A DNA stretch of 64,000 bases, taken from the NCBI RefSeq assembly GCF_014697355.1, contig NZ_JACJRQ010000010.1, positions 124,001 to 188,000 of the forward strand. Reading direction: 5' to 3'. Below, piece by piece: positions 36,898 through 48,543 of the stretch. The notes below the pieces were generated by a model. It did not search any database. It worked only from the letters and a program-made list of their open reading frames with translations, and was not told where the DNA came from. The position numbers and the translations under genes were made by a program. Within the stretch, counting starts at the first letter, position 1. Every line of letters begins with the position of its first letter. This DNA is from Nostoc calcicola FACHB-3891. GTDB taxonomy: Bacteria; Cyanobacteriota; Cyanobacteriia; Cyanobacteriales; Nostocaceae.

Positions 36898-37536
36898 ATG
36901 ACTATCTTTTTTCACGAACAGCTTTACCGCAGCAATTTTGTGATGGCAAAATTGAAAAAGTATTCTGTAACCATTTGTGGGGCGGGAGCGTTAGGAGCTA
37001 ATATTGCTGAAAATTTGGCTCGGTCTGGTTTTGAGAAACTTACAGTCATCGATCGCGATCGCATTGAGGAGCGTAATCTTTCCACCCAGCCTTACTACCG
37101 TTCTGATGTCGGAGCATTTAAAGCAAAAATATTGGCGAACAATTTATATCGAGCAATTGGTACTAAAGTTGATGGCAAAACAAAAGAATTGACATCCGCA
37201 AATGTAAATCTATTACTCCAAGATAGCCAATTAATTATCGATGTTTTTGATAATAGCGTTGCACGTCAATTAGTAAAAGATTATGCAGATAAATTTAGCA
37301 TTCCTTGTCTTCATGCTGGGCTAGCATCTGATTATGCAGAAGTTATTTGGAATGACTTTTATCGTGTGCCCTCTGAGGTGAATGATGATGTTTGTGATTA
37401 TCCGTTGGCACGAAACTTAGTCATGTTAACCGTTGCTGTAGCATGTGAAGCAATTGTCTCATTCATTGCCATAGCAGAAAAGCGTAACTTCACCATTACT
37501 CTGAAGGATTTGACTGTGCAATCTTTGTTTTTGTAG
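36898..37536 (+). CDS. ThiF/E1-like adenylyltransferase
   Basis: 212 residues. Rossmann-type E1 domain: VTICGAGALGANIAENLARS (ATP loop), VIDRDRIEERNLSTQPYY (Asp and Arg/Asn of the E1 active site), KAKILANNL, and DVFDNSVARQLVKDYA. Cys in IPCLHAGLA could serve as a thioester or just structural residue; no CXXC zinc pairs are present. Compact compared with MoeB/ThiF (~250). E1-like enzymes adenylate the C-terminal Gly of ubiquitin-like proteins; the 66-residue protein at 30317 is the obvious candidate substrate. Start at ATG 36898 keeps the HEQLYRSNFVMAKL helix. Confidence 0.85.
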   Translation: MTIFFHEQLYRSNFVMAKLKKYSVTICGAGALGANIAENLARSGFEKLTVIDRDRIEERNLSTQPYYRSDVGAFKAKILANNLYRAIGTKVDGKTKELTSANVNLLLQDSQLIIDVFDNSVARQLVKDYADKFSIPCLHAGLASDYAEVIWNDFYRVPSEVNDDVCDYPLARNLVMLTVAVACEAIVSFIAIAEKRNFTITLKDLTVQSLFL

Positions 37537-37732
37537 ATGGCGATCGCTCCCCAATACATCTGACAACGTATTTCACATAAATGAAGTACACGGGTAGGGG
37601 CACAACCATGTTCCCTACTGTATCCTTTTGTTCACAAAAACTCAGCTTAAAAAACTATTTTAAAAAAAAGTTAATCAGCAGATAACCAATCAACTTTAAA
37701 AAGTAGTAGTTGAATCTTTAATTCTGTTGAAT

Positions 37733-39004
37733 ATGCTGAAATTAAGTTTACCTTTAAAAATAGCAGGAGGAGCAGTCTTCCTGCTTTCATTTTCGGTATT
37801 CCGAGCAATTGGCGCCACCATTTCAGAGGGTTTTGAGTCTGGTCAGAAAGCCGCTTATGCTGCTGCTGATGTCACCCTCAGTACAGGGACTTGGAATTTG
37901 GATGAGGCGCTGCTTGGCAACACTTCAAGCGATGTTAAAAACGGAGTGCAATCTGTCCGCGTTCGTAACAGCGGCAAAATTACCATGAAATTCGATCGCA
38001 CTACGGGTGCTGGCACTGTTACAATCAAACATGCCAAGTATGGTAATGATGGTAGCACCACATGGGGATTGTGGTGTTCGACTACCAGCGGCACTTCATG
38101 GACAGCAGTAGGTTCAATAATTACAACAAGTTCTAAAACTCTTCAAACTGCAACTTTCACACCTAATATTTCCGGCATAGTTCGTTGTGAAGTCCGCAAA
38201 ACTGATGGAAGTTCCAACAGAACTAACATCGATGATATTGTAATTACTGATTACGGGTCTTCTGGTTCTCCCTCTCTACCCGCTGGTTCTGTACCATTCT
38301 TTGATAATATCAATAATCCCGTATCTGGACTAGCATACGGTAGCCCTGGAGATGTCACTCCCCCTGCGCCAACTCTGACTAATTTTGATAGAGCAGTAAC
38401 CGATCTTTGTGGACAACCTGGCACTGTTGTCAGTCCTTCTAACTTTCAGTTAATGATGACAAATAATCCTACTGTTTTGTCAAATATTAAACAATATGTA
38501 GGAGGATATTTGGTTGCGGGGCGTACTTCTGATACACAATTCTTAGCTGATTTGACTAATGTCTGGTTTAATGCAGATGGTTTCGATCATGTTTTTTGTG
38601 GAGAACCTGTAGCGGGAGGTGCAATCGGTGGATTACATTTTGTTGGTCGTTATTTAGAGCTTCAAGAAAAGGGTTTAGCTGGACGACTAAATAACAATGT
38701 ATCCAACGAAGAAGTTATTCCCAATGCCGTTTATACTATTGGTGCTGTTGTTAAAGTAGGTAATAGCACTTCTCAGTCTTCAATCAAAGGTTATCCCTAC
38801 ACTCTCAGTGCTGAAGAAATTCTCTCCATAGCAGCTTTAGCTTATAAAAATAACCCCAACACCAGTTCAACGAATACTGTTTGCCATTGGACTGTAACTG
38901 ATGAAGGTAATACGTTTAAAGCAGTGTTTGTCAGGAGAGATGGCGGCGTTCGCACTTTTTATCCCGATGCTACTCCAGGTAGCAACCCTAACTGTGTGCA
39001 ATAG
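37733..39004 (+). CDS. Secreted protein with C-terminal EndoU-like RNase domain
   Basis: 423 residues from ATG 37733. A signal peptide (LKIAGGAVFLLSFSVFRAIG) precedes a beta-sandwich-like region of ~150 residues (SEGFESGQKAAYA, NRTNIDDIVITDYG). The C-terminal ~200 residues match bacterial EndoU: GFDHVFCGE (His ~284), GGAIGGLHFVGRYLEL (His ~300), SIKGYPYTLS (Lys ~352) and a final VRTFYPDA. EndoU enzymes cleave RNA at uridines and are common toxin domains. It follows the E1-like gene by 196 bp on the same strand. Export and RNase activity are predictions. Confidence 0.8.
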   Translation: MLKLSLPLKIAGGAVFLLSFSVFRAIGATISEGFESGQKAAYAAADVTLSTGTWNLDEALLGNTSSDVKNGVQSVRVRNSGKITMKFDRTTGAGTVTIKHAKYGNDGSTTWGLWCSTTSGTSWTAVGSIITTSSKTLQTATFTPNISGIVRCEVRKTDGSSNRTNIDDIVITDYGSSGSPSLPAGSVPFFDNINNPVSGLAYGSPGDVTPPAPTLTNFDRAVTDLCGQPGTVVSPSNFQLMMTNNPTVLSNIKQYVGGYLVAGRTSDTQFLADLTNVWFNADGFDHVFCGEPVAGGAIGGLHFVGRYLELQEKGLAGRLNNNVSNEEVIPNAVYTIGAVVKVGNSTSQSSIKGYPYTLSAEEILSIAALAYKNNPNTSSTNTVCHWTVTDEGNTFKAVFVRRDGGVRTFYPDATPGSNPNCVQ

Positions 39005-39136
39005 ACCTCTTGCATAAATAAGTTTTTATCTCACGCAAAGGCGCAAAGGCAAGGCAGCGCGGTCTTGGGGGTTTCCCCCATGAGCGACTGCCGCGCAAAG
39101 AATAAGGTAAAAATAAGGACTTTTACAAGAAGTCTA
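39002..39136. mobile_element. MITE-like element with AGACYTCTTG termini
   Basis: TAGACCTCTTGCATAAA (39002-39018) and TTTTACAAGAAGTCTA (39121-39136) are imperfect inverted ends of a 135-bp element. It begins with the stop codon of the EndoU gene and contains GGCAGCGCGGTC/GACTGCCGCGC, a partial hairpin. Confidence 0.55.
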
Positions 39137-39202
39137 ATGAAGAGTGACGAGTTGCGAGTGCTGGGTGCTGAGAGAAGAAGTATGTAGAGAGGCGATTAAT
39201 CG

Positions 39203-39362
39203 TGTTTGCAGGTCGATGCAATCTTATTGCATCGGCTTGCGATCGCGTTGCAGGTCGATGCAACTAAGGTGCAGGGCGATGCATCAAAGGTGCGGGTCGA
39301 TGCAACTAAGGTGCAGGTCGATGCATCAAAGGTGCAGGGCGATGTATCAAAGGTGCAAGCAA
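39203..39362. repeat. 21-bp minisatellite, locus 3 (~7.5 units)
   Basis: Five good units (39258-39362) of ATGCAACTAAGGTGCAGG(T/G)CG / ATGCATCAAAGGTGCAGG(G)CG, preceded by two and a half decayed ones with internal HIP1 and an ATGCAAT..ATTGCAT palindrome. Same 21-bp family as the loci 26 kb away, but with GCATCAAAGG variants. An intrinsic terminator follows 22 bp after. Confidence 0.85.
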
Positions 39363-39383
39363 TAGGGTTCGGTTAAAGCATCA

Positions 39384-39409
39384 GACGCGATAAATCGCGT
39401 CTTTTTTTT
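39384..39409 (+). terminator. Intrinsic terminator downstream of minisatellite locus 3
   Basis: GACGCGAT (39384-39391) and ATCGCGTC (39394-39401) form a perfect 8-bp stem with a 2-nt spacer and are followed by eight T. The nearest upstream sequence is the minisatellite, which suggests that stretch is transcribed rightward. Confidence 0.8.
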
Positions 39410-39522
39410 GTGGAATTTGCTCGTGAGGAACTTACAAGATCGAGCGATCGCTAAACTTATAGTAAGCTTGAACTGATAAACCATTAACAGCGAAAATTAG
39501 CAAAGAATGAGCCTTAAAACCA

Positions 39523-39753
39523 ATGCCCAAGAAAATTAGAGAACTGAAGGCAATGGTAGCAAAAGTTGGATATGTTCTTCAGCCAGGTCGAGGAAAAGGA
39601 AGTCACACGTATTGGAAACATCCGTTATTACCTGAAGAACCTCTGACTATTCCAGGGAAGAACGGAGATGATGCTCCGCTATATTTAGAGAAGAACATTC
39701 AACGGGTACTCAAAAGATTGGAAGAGTTGGAAAGCGATGAAGGTGAATCATAA
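39523..39753 (+). CDS. hicA: HicA-family mRNA interferase toxin
   Basis: 76 residues. The double-stranded-RNA-binding-like HicA fold with its catalytic His is visible in GYVLQPGRGKGSHTYWKHP. Start and size fit HicA. Toxin of a type II toxin-antitoxin pair: it degrades mRNA when not bound by HicB. The hicB start codon follows the hicA stop directly, with no gap. Confidence 0.88.
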   Translation: MPKKIRELKAMVAKVGYVLQPGRGKGSHTYWKHPLLPEEPLTIPGKNGDDAPLYLEKNIQRVLKRLEELESDEGES

Positions 39754-39984
39754 ATGAGCTATCACTACAGTATGGTGATTCAATGGTCAGAGGACGATCG
39801 ACTATTCTTAGTGCATTTGCCTGAGTTCCCCTGGCAAGAGTTTCATACGCATGGCAAAACCTACGAAGAAGCCGCTAAAAATGGGCAGGAAGTAATTGAG
39901 GCGTTTGTTGAGATGCTTCAAGAAGAGGGAAAACCACTACCAGAACCCAGAATGCTTCCTAGACGACCATTACAGGTTGCTTAG
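39754..39984 (+). CDS. hicB: HicB-family antitoxin
   Basis: 76 residues. The partial RNase H-like fold of HicB (YSMVIQWSEDDRLFLVHLPE, HTHGKTYEEAAKNGQEVIEA) is clear. No C-terminal DNA-binding domain is present, so autoregulation must use another surface. Translation is coupled to hicA (adjacent stop and start). Confidence 0.9.
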   Translation: MSYHYSMVIQWSEDDRLFLVHLPEFPWQEFHTHGKTYEEAAKNGQEVIEAFVEMLQEEGKPLPEPRMLPRRPLQVA

Positions 39985-39998
39985 TCAATTGGTTAGTG

Positions 39999-40733
39999 CT
40001 AAAGCATTTTTTCTAAAAACTGCTTGGCGCGATCGCATTTCGGATTCTGGAAAAACTCACTCGGAGCAGTATCTTCTGCTAAAGTTCCCCGATCGAGGAA
40101 CATAATTCGATTGGCGACTTCCCTGGCAAAACCCATCTCGTGGGTAACGATCGCCATTGTCATTCCAGATAAGGCTAAAGCTTTCATCACCTCTAGCACA
40201 TCTTTAACCATTTCTGGATCTAAAGCAGAGGTGGGTTCATCAAACAATATCATCTCTGGTTCTATTGCTAATGCACGGGCGATCGCTACCCGCTGTTTCT
40301 GTCCCCCGGATAGTTTGGACGGATAAACATCAGCTTTTGGCTCTAAACCTACCTTCGCCAGCAATTCTAAACCATATTTCTGTGCTTGTTGCTTATCTAT
40401 TTTTTTCACCTTGATGGGGGCGTAGGTGACGTTTTCTAGCACTGTCATATGGGGAAATAAATTAAAATGTTGAAATACCATCACTAAATGTTGACGAACC
40501 TTAGCGATGTTTGCTTTAGGATTAGTAATTTCTTGCTCTTGAAAATAGACTCTGCCTCTAGTGGGTTGTTCTAGCAAGTTCATGCATCGCAAAAAGGTAG
40601 ACTTACCGGAACCAGAAGGGCCTAATATGGCAACCACTTCACCTTGATAAATCTCGGTGGAAATATCTTTGAGTACATCGAGTTGACCAAAGGATTTACA
40701 CAAAAATTCCGTGCGAATTACTGCATTACTCAC
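39999..40733 (-). CDS. Amino-acid ABC transporter ATP-binding protein
   Basis: 244 residues, GlnQ type. Walker A (LGPSGSGKST), Q-loop, signature LSGGQKQRVAIARAL, Walker B (MILFDEPTSALDPE) and switch His (VTHEMGFA) all intact. It powers the permease fusion encoded upstream, with which it overlaps by 8 nt. It resembles cyanobacterial BgtA-type ATPases for basic amino acids and glutamine. Confidence 0.94.
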   Translation of the reverse strand: MSNAVIRTEFLCKSFGQLDVLKDISTEIYQGEVVAILGPSGSGKSTFLRCMNLLEQPTRGRVYFQEQEITNPKANIAKVRQHLVMVFQHFNLFPHMTVLENVTYAPIKVKKIDKQQAQKYGLELLAKVGLEPKADVYPSKLSGGQKQRVAIARALAIEPEMILFDEPTSALDPEMVKDVLEVMKALALSGMTMAIVTHEMGFAREVANRIMFLDRGTLAEDTAPSEFFQNPKCDRAKQFLEKML

Positions 40734-42216
40734 TTTGCCGTAATCTCCTTTCTAAAGTGGATGCGCCGAAGGTCAAACCCATGACCAAAACATAATAAAT
40801 TAATCCTGCAAATAGCAAGGGTTCAAAATAAATATATTTATTTGCGCCGACGATTTGGGCACTGCGTAATATTTCTACGACACCAATTGTTGACACTAGG
40901 GCGGAATCTTTCAGTAGTCCAATTGTTTCATTTACTAATGCAGGCAGAATGTTCTTCAAGGCTTGGGGCATAATCACATCCCACATCATCAACCAAAAAG
41001 GAACACCCATAGATAACGCCGCTTCAGTTTGTCCTTTATCTACCGCCTGAATTCCACCCCTGATGGTTTCCGACATATAAGCCCCAGAATTCAGGGTAAA
41101 AGTTAGTACTCCTGCCTCCAATGCCGAAATATCATAACCTGTAAGTTGTGGTGTCGCATAGTAAACCAACGCCAGTTGTAGCAGCAAAGGTGTGCCTCGG
41201 AAGATTGAGGTGTAAGCGTTTGCAACCCAGGTAAGGGGCTTGATGCCGATAATTTTCGCCAGAGAAAGTATCGTTCCCCAGATTAACCCCAGCGTGACAG
41301 ATAATAGGGTAAACAACAAAGTTAAAGGAATTCCCCGCAGAATAAAGGGAATATCTGGCAAGATTCTGGTGAAGTCGAGATTTAATCCGGTTTTGGCAGT
41401 AGTTGAGGATGTAGAATCGACGATAATGTTCTGGGAAAACCACTTATTGACTAGTTGATTTAATGTGCCATCGTCCTTTATTTGTTGCAGGACTTTGTTA
41501 AAAGGTGCGACTAAAGCAGAATTTTTGGGAAATGCGATCGCTGAGCCACTTGCTTCTTCTGAAGGAATAACATTAAACTCTAAATCTGGGTTAGCTTGGG
41601 CGAATCCCTTAGCCACAGTATCCTCTACAATTGCCGCATCAATTCGTCGAGATTTGATTTCTTGAACTACTTCTGGCACTTTGTTGAGTTGCTTTAGCTC
41701 AATTCCCGTAACTTTTTGGGCAATTTTTTTAGCATTTTGCTCTTGTATAGTTCCTAGTTGTACCCCAACTTTCTTTCCTGATAAATCTTGCGGCTGTTTC
41801 AGATTACTACCCTTAGCAGCGACAATCGTATCTTTGGCTTCATAATAAATAATGGAAAAATCAACATTTTTCTGGCGTTCTGGAGTTGGAGTCATCCCAG
41901 CCATCACAAAGTCTGCTCGATTTGCTTGGAGTGCAGGAATTAAGCCATTAAAATCTGATTCCATGATTTTAAGTTTAAATCCTAGTTTTTCAGCAAGGGT
42001 TTTGGCAATATCGATATCAAAGCCAACAATTTGATTTTCACCTGTTTTAGTATCATAAAATTCATAAGGCGGATAATCTGGTGAAGTAATCATTGTTAGC
42101 GTGTCTTTCCCTAAAGATGAAGCAGCTTTGACAGGATCGCTATGTCCTGTGATGATGTTGATTAGTACTATTGCTGCAACCAGTATCGTTAATAGCCATA
42201 CTTTTGTTTTTTTCAT
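40726..42216 (-). CDS. Fused amino-acid-binding protein and ABC permease
   Basis: 496 residues. A leader helix (VWLLTILVAAIVLINIITG), then a periplasmic solute-binding domain (LTMITSPDYPPYEFYD, GFDIDIAKTLAEKLGF, ADFVMAGMTPTPERQ) and a C-terminal permease with the EAA-type loop (ALSMGVPFWLMMWDVIMPQA). This binding-protein/permease fusion is typical of cyanobacterial BgtB, a transporter for basic amino acids and glutamine. Co-transcribed with the ATPase (8-nt overlap). Exact specificity not inferable. Confidence 0.92.
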   Translation of the reverse strand: MKKTKVWLLTILVAAIVLINIITGHSDPVKAASSLGKDTLTMITSPDYPPYEFYDTKTGENQIVGFDIDIAKTLAEKLGFKLKIMESDFNGLIPALQANRADFVMAGMTPTPERQKNVDFSIIYYEAKDTIVAAKGSNLKQPQDLSGKKVGVQLGTIQEQNAKKIAQKVTGIELKQLNKVPEVVQEIKSRRIDAAIVEDTVAKGFAQANPDLEFNVIPSEEASGSAIAFPKNSALVAPFNKVLQQIKDDGTLNQLVNKWFSQNIIVDSTSSTTAKTGLNLDFTRILPDIPFILRGIPLTLLFTLLSVTLGLIWGTILSLAKIIGIKPLTWVANAYTSIFRGTPLLLQLALVYYATPQLTGYDISALEAGVLTFTLNSGAYMSETIRGGIQAVDKGQTEAALSMGVPFWLMMWDVIMPQALKNILPALVNETIGLLKDSALVSTIGVVEILRSAQIVGANKYIYFEPLLFAGLIYYVLVMGLTFGASTLERRLRQSE

Positions 42217-42583
42217 TTACTAGAAGTTTTCAACTTTGAATTGGGTCAATCAATTTTGGATTTTGAATTTGCGATTTTGGATTGACCTCTTCTTTATAAG
42301 GAGAGGCTTGAAAGTAATCGTTTTTTTATTTTTTTATCTCCATGAATGGAGAGGCTTGAAACCTTTTATTTTAGATTCTAGATTTAGATTTTAATCCAAA
42401 ATCTAAAATCTAAAATTGTCTCGATCATTTTCTGGTGGATGTCTTCCAATTTCTCTATCAGAACGTTTTGTGACGGGGATTTAACCCCGATACAAAACGG
42501 AATTACGAATTACGAATTACGAATTACGAATTACGAATTACGAATTACGAATTACGAATTACGAATTATTTCAACTCCCCACT
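42217..42583. repeat. Repeat-rich gap with STRR (GAATTAC) and a duplicated GGAGAGGCTTGAAA motif
   Basis: GGAGAGGCTTGAAA occurs twice, 48 bp apart (42300 and 42348), the second with a CTCCAT/ATGGAG hairpin before it. At 42497-42567 about ten tandem GAATTAC heptamers follow. ATTTTGGAT heptamers flank both. No gene. Confidence 0.75.
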
Positions 42584-43534
42584 CTAAAATTTATCTATAT
42601 AAAATCCCAGGTGGTTGGCAACTGGGCGCTCGCGCATTGGTATTTTAGTATGGATGGGAGCGTTTAAAATTCTTGGACTCCCCTCTTTTTCTGGGTTTGC
42701 AACTACTAATGTGCTAGAACCTCCTCCGTCGAGATTTATCGCTGTGTAGACACCTAATTTTGTCAATAATTTTGCTAATTCGCTTTTAGTAAATCCTTCG
42801 CTGTACAGTGGTTGCTTTCCATCTACCAAAACTAACCATAATTTTTTGCCTTCTTTATTGGTAGCTGCAACAACTCTCGAATATGGTTTGTCTTTTTGGA
42901 AATTTGCAGAAGTATTAGTTTTTGGTTTTCCCTGAAAAACTAATAGTTCATTTCCTGCCAGTCCTTGAATAGTATTTTTTGGACATTCTTCACTGCCTGG
43001 AATTTGGGCTTGGTTGTTATTATTAAAGCATAAAACATACCTGCCTGATTTTTTGCTGGAGTAGATTTTACTATTGGAAATAGTTTGTCCTACTACTTTT
43101 GTATTATTCCCACTATGGGGATAATAACTCCACGGTGTTGTTTCCCTAAAAGGATAAAAATAGCTAGCGTTTATTGCGAGTTGAACTTGAAATTCTTGAA
43201 CAAATTCTGATGTTGTTCTCGCTCTGGTTTCATTGTCGATAATTGTTTGAGAACTGACTGCAACATTTTTTGGTAATGTTTCAATATCAGGAGTCACAAA
43301 TGGTTTGATTCCCGGTGTCATTAAATCAATTGTAACGATATGAATGATTGCAGGACGGGGATTTGACTCTATCAAACGCTGATAAACAATTCCCCGAAAT
43401 AATTCTTGTTTTTTTTCGCTGCGGGGTGGACGATGAAAATGACTCCAACCATATATTAATATCGGTAAACATAAGAAAATACTTTGGGCAATGAAAGAAT
43501 AATTATTTATTTTTGTAAAAAATCGTCGCTGCAT
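42584..43534 (-). CDS. Phosphodiester glycosidase (NAGPA-domain) family protein
   Basis: 316 residues. An N-terminal membrane anchor or signal (SFIAQSIFLCLPILIYGW) precedes a NAGPA-like domain with IHIVTIDLMTPGIKPFV, VQLAINASYFYPF and the hallmark AINLDGGGSSTLVV near the C-terminus. Family members remove sugar phosphodiester caps in metazoa; bacterial ones are envelope proteins of unclear substrate. Stands alone, divergent from the pentapeptide gene at 43598. Confidence 0.85.
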   Translation of the reverse strand: MQRRFFTKINNYSFIAQSIFLCLPILIYGWSHFHRPPRSEKKQELFRGIVYQRLIESNPRPAIIHIVTIDLMTPGIKPFVTPDIETLPKNVAVSSQTIIDNETRARTTSEFVQEFQVQLAINASYFYPFRETTPWSYYPHSGNNTKVVGQTISNSKIYSSKKSGRYVLCFNNNNQAQIPGSEECPKNTIQGLAGNELLVFQGKPKTNTSANFQKDKPYSRVVAATNKEGKKLWLVLVDGKQPLYSEGFTKSELAKLLTKLGVYTAINLDGGGSSTLVVANPEKEGSPRILNAPIHTKIPMRERPVANHLGFYIDKF

Positions 43535-43597
43535 TGCGGAATTTGCTCATTTATTAGTGATGTTAGATTGACTTAATTTTAGCCAAAACTAAAAAAA

Positions 43598-44431
43598 ATG
43601 AATAGTGATGACCTCGATTTTTGTAACCAAAATTTGCGAAATCACTCATTTACAGGACTCCAACTTAATGATGCAAATTTTAGCGGTGCTGATGTGCGTG
43701 GATGTAACTTTTGTAATGCCCAGTTACAAAGAGCTAATTTTGTCAGAGCTAAATTTGGTCAGTCGCCTACAGTCTTTATTAGTTTACGAATTACCGCATT
43801 CATTGTCTTATTCGTCGTTTTTCCAGCAATTAGTGAGATGGGATTTGGGGTACTGGGAAACACTCCAGAAATACCAGCATGGTCGTACACTCAAGCTCTA
43901 GTTGCGAGCTTGGCAATTTCTGGACTAGGTGCAGGTTTGAGAAGAATTTTTCCAGAAAAATCAAACTTAGAAAATCTAATTACAACTATATCAGGTGTGG
44001 CTTCATCAGCATTAATTGGTTTTTATTATGGTGGTATTATTGAAAACAATAATCCGCAGGTTGCCGTAATATCAGCCTCGATCGCAGCCATCATTGCAGC
44101 AATTTTATGTTTTATTTTTACGAATGGTTTGATGTGGGTAACTGTTGCAGTTGCGGGTTTTATATGTAGTTATGGTTTAGCTTTTTTAATTAGTAGCCTT
44201 GCATTTACATATTTGAGTACCAAAAATTATCTTTTCGGCAGTATTTGGGGTGTTTTAACTTTGATTTTACTTGCTTTGACAATGCGATCGCTAAATTTAG
44301 CTATCCAAGAAATCACTACCACTGGTATCACCAAGTTCAGGGGTGCAAATTTAGATAATGCTAGATTCGACTCAGATTTAAATCAAAAAGAAGTTGATTT
44401 TACTGGTGCGATTTCACGCAACACACCCTAA
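43598..44431 (+). CDS. Pentapeptide-repeat membrane protein
   Basis: 277 residues. N-terminal pentapeptide repeats (LQLNDANFSGADVRGCNFCN, AQLQRANFVRAKF) lead into five or six transmembrane helices (ITAFIVLFVVFPAISEMGF, ISASIAAIIAAILCFIF, LFGSIWGVLTLILLALTM), and a few more repeats (FRGANLDNARFDSDL) at the C-terminus. Such fusions are frequent in cyanobacteria; function unknown. Confidence 0.85.
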   Translation: MNSDDLDFCNQNLRNHSFTGLQLNDANFSGADVRGCNFCNAQLQRANFVRAKFGQSPTVFISLRITAFIVLFVVFPAISEMGFGVLGNTPEIPAWSYTQALVASLAISGLGAGLRRIFPEKSNLENLITTISGVASSALIGFYYGGIIENNNPQVAVISASIAAIIAAILCFIFTNGLMWVTVAVAGFICSYGLAFLISSLAFTYLSTKNYLFGSIWGVLTLILLALTMRSLNLAIQEITTTGITKFRGANLDNARFDSDLNQKEVDFTGAISRNTP

Positions 44432-44743
44432 TTTAGGGACTTCCAGTAGGAGTCCTATATGCGTTTCATATATTTGGATATTAGTTTTAGAGAAAAAATG
44501 TACTTGGGGCAATTGATGAATTGCCCCTACAACGTGGTTTAATCACCTGAAAATTGCTGTAATTACCTATAAGGTGGAAAGGTTAAAGGGTAAAGGGTAA
44601 GAATTAAAAACAGGGGTAAAGGTTAAAGGGTAAAGGGTAAAGGGTAAGAATTAAAAACAGGGGTAAAGGTTAAAGGGTAAAGGGATAAATTTAACCTTTC
44701 CCCCTTCCCCCTTCCCCTTTCCCCCTTTCCCCCTTCCCCTTCT
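44432..44743. repeat. Gap with element ends and ~60-bp tandem repeats of AAAGGGT heptamers
   Basis: AGGGACTTCCAG (44434-44445) is a left end of the 12371-type MITE without its partner. TCACCTGAAAATTGCTGTAA (44545-44564) is an end of the 57135-type element. GGGGCAATTGATGAATTGCCCC-type palindrome lies at 44500-44521. From 44575 a unit of AAAGGGT heptamers plus AAGAATTAAAAACAGG repeats, then the complementary CCCTTTCC tract to 44738. Confidence 0.75.
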
Positions 44744-45280
44744 TCATTCGTTTTCATTCAGGCGTTGTACGCTCCAAAAATGCTCTGCAAAGGCGACGGC
44801 GGGGTGAATTGGAGCTTTGGGTTTGGTTTTGAGTACCATAGATGCTTCATGAAGTAAGCGATCGCTCTTTGTTGAGTTACACCTCTCACACGCTGTCACA
44901 ACGTTATCCCAGCTGTGCTGTCCACCTTTGGAACGAGGAATCACATGGTCAAGGGTTAAACGCTTACCGCTACCACAGTATTGACAAGTGTGATTGTCTC
45001 GCTTGAGTACTTCACGACGATTCACAGGAGGTACTTTCCAGTGTCGTTCTGGATTACCCGTTGTTAAACGAATGTGTTCCGGAACTTGTAGTACAACACT
45101 GGGTGAACGGACTTCCCACTGCTTTGTACTGCCAAAATCCAATGATTCTGCTTGACCTGTAACTAACAGTACTATTGCTCGTTTGATGTTGATGCGTGCC
45201 AATGGTAGGTAGTTCTTGGAGAAGACTACCACCGAATTTTGTAGTATGTGTGGTTGCTGAGTTTGCTGCTGGACTTGCAT
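44744..45280 (-). CDS. HNH endonuclease
   Basis: 178 residues. A classical HNH module with two zinc knuckles: HTCQYCGSG (Cys-x2-Cys), LDHVIPRSKGGQHSWDN (His-Asn) and ACERCNSTK (Cys-x2-Cys). The N-terminal ~80 residues (VVFSKNYLPLARINIKRAIV, VPEHIRLTT) match the COG1403-type cyanobacterial proteins. Nuclease activity is likely; target unknown. Ribosome-binding site GAGGAG lies just upstream, preceded by a terminator-like hairpin. Confidence 0.9.
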   Translation of the reverse strand: MQVQQQTQQPHILQNSVVVFSKNYLPLARINIKRAIVLLVTGQAESLDFGSTKQWEVRSPSVVLQVPEHIRLTTGNPERHWKVPPVNRREVLKRDNHTCQYCGSGKRLTLDHVIPRSKGGQHSWDNVVTACERCNSTKSDRLLHEASMVLKTKPKAPIHPAVAFAEHFWSVQRLNENE

Positions 45281-45294
45281 GTGTAAAAACTCCT

Positions 45295-45336
45295 CAAAAA
45301 AATAACCCCCACTTCTGGTTATCAGCAGCGGGGGTC
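45295..45336 (-). promoter_or_regulatory. Terminator-like hairpin in the HNH leader (possible attenuator)
   Basis: On the minus strand ACCCCC (45335-45330) pairs with GGGGGT (45310-45305), followed by a TTATTTTTTT tract (45304-45295) and directly by the HNH ribosome-binding site. An upstream AGCGGGAGGTG (minus strand, around 45392-45402) could pair with the CCCCCGCT arm as an alternative structure. The arrangement resembles transcription attenuation; this is inference. Confidence 0.45.
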
Positions 45337-48024
<2,688 letters not shown>

Positions 48025-48543
48025 ATCGTAATTAATTCAACATTTATCTCAACTTTGCTCTCTGCGCCTGGAGCGTCTGGAGCGTGAATAAATCATTACT
48101 TATAAAAGTCTTCTGAATTCTGAATTCTGACTTCTGAATTCTGACTTCTGAATTCTGAATTCCGACTTCTTTGTTGTACCATGTAAACATGAAGAACCCA
48201 TTCCACCCTTGCAAAAAACAGATCGGCTTTGGGCAAATGCGCTTTTGCTTGCAAAAGGTTTGCGATAGTTTGTGATTGAAGAAGAATACAGAATACAGAA
48301 TGGGCTAAACCTTAGCTATCCGCTAACAGAATTCAGAATAAATTAGAAAAAGTCGGGTGTGTTATGCCGTAGGCTAACGCACCGTCAACAATTCAATGTG
48401 CTTAGATCGGTAGACAACGCATTCTACATCTGAATACCACTTACTTAAGTAAAAGTTAGTGCCCAGATCCCCGACTTCTTCAAGAAGTCGGGGATCTAAA
48501 TCCAGGTTAAGTAAGTGACATTCCATCCTATATCTACCTTAAT
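48025..48543. repeat. Repeat-rich gap: STRR, dispersed repeat and nested palindrome
   Basis: 48113-48170 carries GAATTCT/GACTTCT heptamers. 48302-48341 is the second copy of the GGCTAAACCTTAGC repeat of 30744. 48438-48517 is a nested inverted repeat: outer CACTTACTTAA/TTAAGTAAGTG and inner 16-bp AGATCCCCGACTTCTT with its complement. No gene. Confidence 0.8.

Noticed and set aside
42300-42363. Two-repeat CRISPR remnant (GGAGAGGCTTGAAA twice)
   Set aside because: Only two copies, the flanking parts of the repeat differ, and the 48-bp spacing is short for repeat plus spacer.
43598-44431. Potassium-channel or transporter function for the pentapeptide membrane protein
   Set aside because: Helices lack any channel or transporter signature; only the repeats are recognisable.
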